Assembly (NCBI GenBank): GCA_946545145.1
Contig: CAMNNG010000041.1
Coordinates: 1-10,263, forward strand
Reading direction: 5' to 3'
Length of the DNA: 10,263 nucleotides
Source: an uncultured Bacillota bacterium
GTDB taxonomy: Bacteria; Bacillota; Clostridia; Peptostreptococcales; Anaerovoracaceae
Shown: positions 6,523-10,263 of the stretch, piece after piece
How the letters are laid out: each line of letters opens with the position of its first letter
Position numbering within the stretch: the stretch's first letter is position 1
Made by a program: the position numbers and the translations under genes
The notes under the pieces: generated by a model
Databases searched by the model: none
Told to the model about the DNA's origin: nothing
What the model saw: the letters and a program-made list of their open reading frames with translations, nothing else

Positions 6523-7893
6523 TCATTCCCAGAAATTCTTGTAACCGTATTTTTTGCTGATCATCGCTCTGAGATCCATCATGGCCGTGTAAGTCGGCAT
6601 GATGTATACCGGCTCGTCCTGAGCGGTGAATCTTTCGATCAGCTTTTCGTAGTCCTTGATGACTTCGATCTTTTCCTCCGGTATGCCGGCGTACTTGAAT
6701 CTCATGGCCATGTCGTCGGCCCTGATGCCGCTGACGAGGACTCCGGTGATATTGTCGGATATATCGCAGAGCGACTCGAAGTCGACGTCCCATATCCATG
6801 AGATATCGCGGCCGTCCGCGTAGTTGTCGTTCAGGCAGCAGACGAACAGCGTCTTTTCACTGATGTTCGACAGGAAGTTCAGCACCTGGTTGCAGCCCGC
6901 AGGGTTCTTGATGAGGATCATCCTCGTCTCAGTCCCGTCAAGCTCGAACTTTTCCATACGGCCGAAGCCGCATTCGAAGTCGGCGAGGGCGCCTACAGCC
7001 TTCTCGGTGCCGAAGCCCATGGCGTTGGCGACTGCCACGCATGCCGCGGCGTTGTAGATGTTGTAGCCGCCGGGCAGATTGACGGTCGCGACCTGCTCGC
7101 TTCCGAAGGCGTCTATCATGACGGTGCTGCTGTCGGCGTCCGAAGAGATGACCCTGGTGACTTTGACGTCAGGCTCGGGTCTTTCGTAGCCGCAGTTCGG
7201 GCATCTGTATTTTCCGAGATGACCGAAGGTGATGTATTCGTATTCGTATTCGTGCTTGCAGTGGATGCAGTAGGGAGCGTCGCTCGCTTCTCTGATCGTC
7301 TTTTTGTAGATCGGCACGTTGACGCCGAAGAGGATCAGATCGTTCGGGAGCTCCTCGCGCAAAGACGCAGTAAGCGAACAGTCGGCGTTCAGGCAGACTG
7401 TTGCGTTGGGTGAATTCTCGATACCTATCCTGATATTGTTGAGGGTATGCGTGATCTCGCCGTATCTGTCGAGCTGGTCGCGGAACACGTTCGTCGCGAC
7501 TACGCACTCGGCGTCAATATATTTCGATACGGTCTTGAAAGCCGCCTCGTCGGATTCGATGATCGCGAACTTTTTCGTCGGTTTTCCTGTAAGCGTCGCG
7601 TTGACGGCAAATTCGGTGGTGATGCCGTTCATCATGTTGGCTCCGCTCTTGTTTGCAAAATATGACACTCCGCTCGAGATGAGGGTCTGCTCGACCATCC
7701 TGGATGTCGTCGTCTTTCCGTTCGTTCCCGTTATGACGATGGAGCGAACGTCCTTTGCCAGATATCCGAGAAGGTCGGGACAGATCTTCAGACCGACCCT
7801 GCCGGGCATGGTCGATGCACCTTTTCCCAGTAAGCGAAGTGCTGTTCTTGTCAGTTTTGTCGCCGCTACGGCCAGTATTACTTGTAATTTCAT
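6523..7893 (-). CDS. murT: Lipid II isoglutaminyl synthase, Mur ligase subunit MurT
   Basis: A 456-residue Mur-ligase-like subunit that activates the D-Glu carboxyl of lipid II with ATP and accepts ammonia from GatD. The ATP loop GTNGKTTT is at 56-63 (K60). A zinc-ribbon insertion has C209, C212, C231 and C234 around HLGKYRC. The C-terminal DUF1727-type domain has DGRDISWIWD (360-369), the region that supplies the Asp completing the GatD triad. The N-terminal TKLTRTALRLLGKGASTMPGRV matches known MurT proteins, so the annotated start is not too short. An in-frame TGA at 7908-7906 and four non-start codons (TAC AAT CTC CTC) leave ATG at 7893 as the only start. The six bases before it, CTCCTC, are the reverse of a Shine-Dalgarno sequence and follow the -10 box directly, so the mRNA is predicted to be leaderless. 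The amidation it performs is essential in some Gram-positive pathogens. Confidence 0.97.
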   Translation of the reverse strand: MKLQVILAVAATKLTRTALRLLGKGASTMPGRVGLKICPDLLGYLAKDVRSIVITGTNGKTTTSRMVEQTLISSGVSYFANKSGANMMNGITTEFAVNATLTGKPTKKFAIIESDEAAFKTVSKYIDAECVVATNVFRDQLDRYGEITHTLNNIRIGIENSPNATVCLNADCSLTASLREELPNDLILFGVNVPIYKKTIREASDAPYCIHCKHEYEYEYITFGHLGKYRCPNCGYERPEPDVKVTRVISSDADSSTVMIDAFGSEQVATVNLPGGYNIYNAAACVAVANAMGFGTEKAVGALADFECGFGRMEKFELDGTETRMILIKNPAGCNQVLNFLSNISEKTLFVCCLNDNYADGRDISWIWDVDFESLCDISDNITGVLVSGIRADDMAMRFKYAGIPEEKIEVIKDYEKLIERFTAQDEPVYIMPTYTAMMDLRAMISKKYGYKNFWE

Positions 7894-7899
7894 GAGGAG

Positions 7900-7928
7900 A
7901 TTGTATCACAATAGACTTCCCTGTTCAA
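7900..7928 (-). promoter_or_regulatory. Promoter of murT-gatD, placed for a leaderless transcript
   Basis: On the minus strand TTGAAC (7928-7923) and TACAAT (7905-7900) are 17 bases apart, and TGA immediately before the hexamer makes an extended -10. The ATG begins seven bases after the hexamer, so transcription should start at the A of the ATG or within a base or two. The spacing and the overlapping in-frame TGA are the same as at ung. The -35 lies inside the 18-bp tandem duplication. Confidence 0.82.
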
Positions 7929-7948
7929 TCAGACTTCCGTGTTCAATT
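7913..7948. repeat. 18-bp tandem duplication in the murT/lysR divergent region
   Basis: Positions 7913-7930 (AGACTTCCCTGTTCAATC) and 7931-7948 (AGACTTCCGTGTTCAATT) match at 16 of 18 bases with no gap. Copy one contains the murT -35 element in the opposite orientation (GTTCAA, 7923-7928), and copy two repeats it (7941-7946). The repeat ends 12 bases before the extended -10 of the LysR gene. It may be a slippage duplication, or two half-sites for a regulator binding on one face of the helix; the sequence alone does not decide. Confidence 0.9.
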
Positions 7949-7959
7949 CTTCCATAATA

Positions 7960-7968
7960 TGCTATAAT
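7960..7968 (+). promoter_or_regulatory. Extended -10 promoter of the LysR-type gene
   Basis: TGCTATAAT gives a perfect -10 hexamer (7963-7968) with a TGn extension. The -35 position 17 bases upstream, TGTTCA (7940-7945), is weak and lies in copy two of the tandem duplication. The predicted transcript start near 7975 leaves a leader of about 20 bases, with AAAGGA (7979-7984) ten bases before the ATG. Confidence 0.72.
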
Positions 7969-7994
7969 CAGTTATAGGAAAGGATGGGTATAAA

Positions 7995-8906
7995 ATGAAA
8001 CTGCAGCAATTGAAATATGCCATAGCCGTAGCAGACGCCGGTTCGATCAATGAAGCGGCGAAACAGCTTTTTGTAGCTCAGCCCAGCCTGTCATCGGCTA
8101 TAAAAGAACTTGAAGAAGAACTTAACTTTGAGATATTTATACGGAGCAGCAAAGGAGTATCGCTGAGCAATGAGGGCAGTGAGTTCATTGCTTACGCAAA
8201 GCAGGTGATGGAGCAGGTCGACAACCTCGAAAGAAGGTTCCTGCAGGTCGATTACGAAACGAATTTTCTTTCGATCTCGGCCCAGCACTACGCCTTCGCC
8301 ATCGAAGCTCTGATCGACTATGTCAGAGATCAGAGCCTGGACAGATATGACTACTCGATACGCGAGTGCAGGACGAGCGAAGTAGTTGAAGATGTCAAGA
8401 CGTTCAGGAGCGAGATCGGTATCCTTATGACCAGCAACTTCAATGAGAAGGTCATGATGAGATACTTCAAGGACAACCATATCGAATTCGTTCCGCTTAC
8501 TACTTCGAAGCCGCACGTATTCCTCGCAAAGAGCCACCCGCTCGCAAAGGAGAAGAAGATCAAACTCACAGATCTCGAAAAGTATCCGTATCTCTGCTAC
8601 CAGCAGAACTACAACGATTCGGTATACTTCTCGGAGGAGATCATGAGCGGCCTGATCCATCCGAAACGTATATACGTAGATGACAGGGCATCGATCTTCA
8701 ATCTCATGAGGGGTATAGACGGCGTGACGCTGGGATCGCGCTTCAACTGCGCCAGCATGAACGGCGAGGATATAATAACGGTGCCGATCGACAGCGAAGA
8801 AGTTATGACCTTAGGCTATATCAAGCTGATACATTCGACGCTTTCGGTCCAGGCTACGGAGTATATCGAAAAACTGAAGAAAGTAATAGAGAGAGAATCT
8901 TCCTGA
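7995..8906 (+). CDS. LysR family transcriptional regulator
   Basis: A 303-residue LysR-type regulator of normal length. The N-terminal winged helix-turn-helix spans about 1-60 (MKLQQLKYAIAVADAGSINEAAKQL, then VAQPSLSSAIKELEEEL and RSSKGVSLSNEG), followed by a linker helix (about 65-85) and a two-lobed effector-binding domain from about 90 to 295. The effector is not evident from the sequence. ATG at 7995 is preceded by AAAGGA. It is transcribed away from murT and is followed, after its own terminator, by a methionine gamma-lyase gene in the same direction. By family habit it may control that gene, itself, or the divergent murT promoter; a sulfur amino acid signal is a reasonable guess but only an inference. 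Confidence 0.95.
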   Translation: MKLQQLKYAIAVADAGSINEAAKQLFVAQPSLSSAIKELEEELNFEIFIRSSKGVSLSNEGSEFIAYAKQVMEQVDNLERRFLQVDYETNFLSISAQHYAFAIEALIDYVRDQSLDRYDYSIRECRTSEVVEDVKTFRSEIGILMTSNFNEKVMMRYFKDNHIEFVPLTTSKPHVFLAKSHPLAKEKKIKLTDLEKYPYLCYQQNYNDSVYFSEEIMSGLIHPKRIYVDDRASIFNLMRGIDGVTLGSRFNCASMNGEDIITVPIDSEEVMTLGYIKLIHSTLSVQATEYIEKLKKVIERESS

Positions 8907-8941
8907 CTGCACGGGAGGGGCGAGAAAAGTTAAGAAAAGAG

Positions 8942-8979
8942 GGATATAGGCAATGCCTATATCCTTTCTTCGTTTTTTT
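8942..8979 (+). terminator. Intrinsic terminator after the LysR-type gene
   Basis: A perfect 10-bp stem, GGATATAGGC (8942-8951) with GCCTATATCC (8955-8964), has a three-base loop and is followed by TTTCTTCG and seven T. It lies 36 bases past the stop codon and separates the regulator from the methionine gamma-lyase transcription unit. Confidence 0.93.
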
Positions 8980-8983
8980 GTAT

Positions 8984-9012
8984 TTGAGGCAGGCGAATAT
9001 TAGCAATACAAT
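8984..9012 (+). promoter_or_regulatory. Probable promoter of the methionine gamma-lyase gene
   Basis: TTGAGG (8984-8989) and TACAAT (9007-9012) are 17 bases apart. An overlapping perfect hexamer TATAAT at 9012-9017 is an alternative -10 but has no well-placed -35. The start would be near 9019, giving a leader of about 65 bases. Confidence 0.6.
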
Positions 9013-9020
9013 ATAATTGT
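9008..9020. promoter_or_regulatory. Perfect dyad over the -10 of the methionine gamma-lyase promoter (candidate operator)
   Basis: ACAAT-ATA-ATTGT is a perfect 5-bp dyad lying across the -10 and the likely start site. ACAATT recurs at 9039-9044, forming a longer inverted repeat with AATTGT (9015-9020). A repressor bound here would block initiation. The region is A+T rich, so chance is possible. Confidence 0.4.
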
Positions 9021-9041
9021 AAAAATACGATAATTCTGACA

Positions 9042-9061
9042 ATTCGGGGGTATAACCGAAT
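9042..9061 (+). other. Inverted repeat in the methionine gamma-lyase leader
   Basis: ATTCGG (9042-9047) and CCGAAT (9056-9061) are perfect complements eight bases apart. In RNA they form a 6-bp hairpin ending nine bases before the AAGGAG ribosome binding site (9071-9076). No T-tract follows, so it is not a terminator. It could be a protein-binding site, an mRNA-stabilising hairpin or chance. I do not recognise a known riboswitch (such as SAM) in this short leader. Confidence 0.4.
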
Positions 9062-9085
9062 GAAGAAAGAAAGGAGAAAGCCATC

Positions 9086-10263
9086 ATGCATGATCTAAAA
9101 GACAAAAGCGTTGCTTCGAAAGCCATCCACGGCGGAGTAACTCGTGAGAAGGGATACAACTCACTGTCAATGCCTATCTATCAGACATCGACGTTCTACT
9201 TCGATTCTGCGGAGAAAGGCGGCCAGCTTTTCGCAGGAGAAGCTGAAGGGTATATTTATTCAAGACTAGGCAACCCATCGATCAACTTCGTTGAGGAAAA
9301 GGTGGCTCTTCTTGAAGGCGCAGAGGCCTGCGCGGCCACATCGTCCGGAATGGGCGCGATATCGGCCACGCTCTGGTCGATAGCGGGAGCGGGAAAACAT
9401 ATCGTTGCCGACAGCACGCTGTACGGCTGCACCTTCGCTCTTCTGAACCACGGCATGCCCAGATACGGCGTAGAGGTCACATTCATCGATACGGCTGATC
9501 TCGATGCTGTCAAGGCTGCTCTTAAGGACAACACATGCTGTGTATATCTCGAGAGCCCGGCAAACCCGACGCTGAAGATCGAGGATATCGAGGCTGTAGC
9601 GAAGATCGCCCACGACTTCAATCCTGATATCAAAGTCGTAGTCGACAACACATTCGCAACGAACGTATTCCAGCATCCGCTCGCTCTTGGAGCTGACGTA
9701 GTAGTATATTCCGCCACGAAGTTCCTGAACGGTCACGGCGATGTCATCGCGGGATTCGTTTGCTCCGATGCTGAGTTCATCTCGGAAGTCAAGATGTTCG
9801 GTATCAAGGATATGACAGGCTGCGTACTCGGACCTCAGGAAGCATTCCTGATCACAAGAGGTCTCAAGACATACGACCTCAGAGTCAAAAAGCACACTGA
9901 GAACGCCAAGAAGGTCGTTGAGTACCTGCTGACAGAGCCGAAGGTAAAGAAAGTTTACTATCCGGGACTCGAGGATCATCCGAACCACGATGTGGCCGCG
10001 AAGCAGATGACAGACTTCGGCGGAATGGTCGCTTTCGAAGTAGGAACAAGAGAAGAAGGCGCTGCTCTGTGTAATGCTCTTGAGCTCTGCACATGCGCTG
10101 TATCGCTCGGCGACGCTGAGACGCTGATCGAGCATCCGGCTTCGATGACGCACTCGCCGTACACAGCTGAAGAACTGGCTGAGGCAGGCATACCTGAAGG
10201 TCTCATCAGACTGGCTGTAGGTCTTGAAGAAGCTGACGAGATAATCGAAGACTTCAAACAGGC
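9086..10263 (+). CDS. megL: Methionine gamma-lyase (Cys/Met metabolism PLP enzyme), 3' end cut by the window
   Basis: A PLP enzyme of the trans-sulfuration family; 392 codons are visible, nearly the usual 395-400, and no stop is reached before the window ends. The enzyme would split L-methionine into methanethiol, 2-oxobutyrate and ammonia. The PLP lysine is K212 in YSATKFLNGHGD. YSRLGNP supplies the phosphate-contacting Tyr and Arg, and VVVDNTFAT holds the Asp that pairs with the pyridine nitrogen. LYGCTFALLNHG carries C115 after Y113; this Cys at the active site is typical of methionine gamma-lyases, whereas cystathionine synthases and lyases usually have another residue, so I prefer megL. 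O-acetylhomoserine sulfhydrylase or homocysteine lyase activity remains possible. ATG at 9086 has AAGGAG nine bases upstream. The LysR-type gene upstream is the natural candidate regulator. Thr is mostly ACA here versus ACG in the neighbours, a mild codon-use difference. Confidence 0.9.
   Translation, partial: MHDLKDKSVASKAIHGGVTREKGYNSLSMPIYQTSTFYFDSAEKGGQLFAGEAEGYIYSRLGNPSINFVEEKVALLEGAEACAATSSGMGAISATLWSIAGAGKHIVADSTLYGCTFALLNHGMPRYGVEVTFIDTADLDAVKAALKDNTCCVYLESPANPTLKIEDIEAVAKIAHDFNPDIKVVVDNTFATNVFQHPLALGADVVVYSATKFLNGHGDVIAGFVCSDAEFISEVKMFGIKDMTGCVLGPQEAFLITRGLKTYDLRVKKHTENAKKVVEYLLTEPKVKKVYYPGLEDHPNHDVAAKQMTDFGGMVAFEVGTREEGAALCNALELCTCAVSLGDAETLIEHPASMTHSPYTAEELAEAGIPEGLIRLAVGLEEADEIIEDFKQ

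Noticed and set aside
7232..7250. Short ATTCGT repeat in murT
   Set aside because: It encodes the EYEYEY stretch within the zinc-ribbon insertion, where other MurT proteins also have Tyr-rich sequence; not an independent repeat element.
9266..10153. Long open frame on the minus strand opposite megL
   Set aside because: Antisense shadow of a well-matched methionine gamma-lyase; no motifs and no ribosome binding site.
1..10263. CRISPR array, tRNA or rRNA gene, insertion sequence or phage gene
   Set aside because: None seen: no regularly spaced repeats, cloverleaf with conserved arms, transposase motif or terminal inverted repeat; the gene-free stretches are short and explained by promoters, the T-box and terminators.

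Overview
The window reads as chromosomal DNA of an anaerobic Bacillota, most likely class Clostridia. The evidence is a tRNA-Trp T-box leader, the MurT-GatD pair of Gram-positive wall synthesis, a methionine gamma-lyase, sigma-A type promoters, AGGAG-type ribosome binding sites, frequent AGA/AGG and ATA codons, and roughly balanced GC. A finer placement is not supported. I see no phage, transposon, CRISPR or tRNA gene, and almost every base is accounted for.

Layout. (1) Minus strand, 2430 to 8: a near-consensus promoter, a complete T-box riboswitch with a UGG (Trp) specifier and a UGGC acceptor-pairing loop, then trpB2 (TrpB-like PLP enzyme), then a DUF6873 protein of predicted guanidino-modifying-enzyme fold. 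The last two look co-transcribed. (2) Plus strand, 2482 to 5632: ung (uracil-DNA glycosylase), lemA and a DUF2207 membrane protein with a glycine-rich tail, tightly packed as one operon. (3) A bidirectional terminator at 5700-5740 separates this from (4) the minus-strand pair murT-gatD, which amidates D-Glu of lipid II. (5) Plus strand from 7960: a LysR-type regulator with its own terminator, then a separately promoted methionine gamma-lyase gene that runs off the right edge.

Regulation is unusually legible here. The T-box couples trpB2 to charged tRNA-Trp, which argues that this orphan TrpB2 (no trpA beside it) really serves tryptophan supply. The ung and murT starts share one odd geometry: an extended -10 box whose TGA is also an in-frame stop, then exactly six bases, then ATG, with no Shine-Dalgarno sequence and no other possible start between. 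Both transcripts should therefore begin at or next to the start codon, so both are predicted leaderless genes, while the other genes here carry ribosome binding sites. The murT/lysR divergent region also holds an 18-bp tandem duplication that repeats the murT -35 element. The methionine gamma-lyase promoter has a perfect dyad over its -10 box and a second inverted repeat in the leader, both candidate control sites.

Nothing amounts to a wholly new multi-gene system. The best leads are the shared leaderless architecture, the Trp-controlled trpB2-DUF6873 unit and the duplicated promoter segment.
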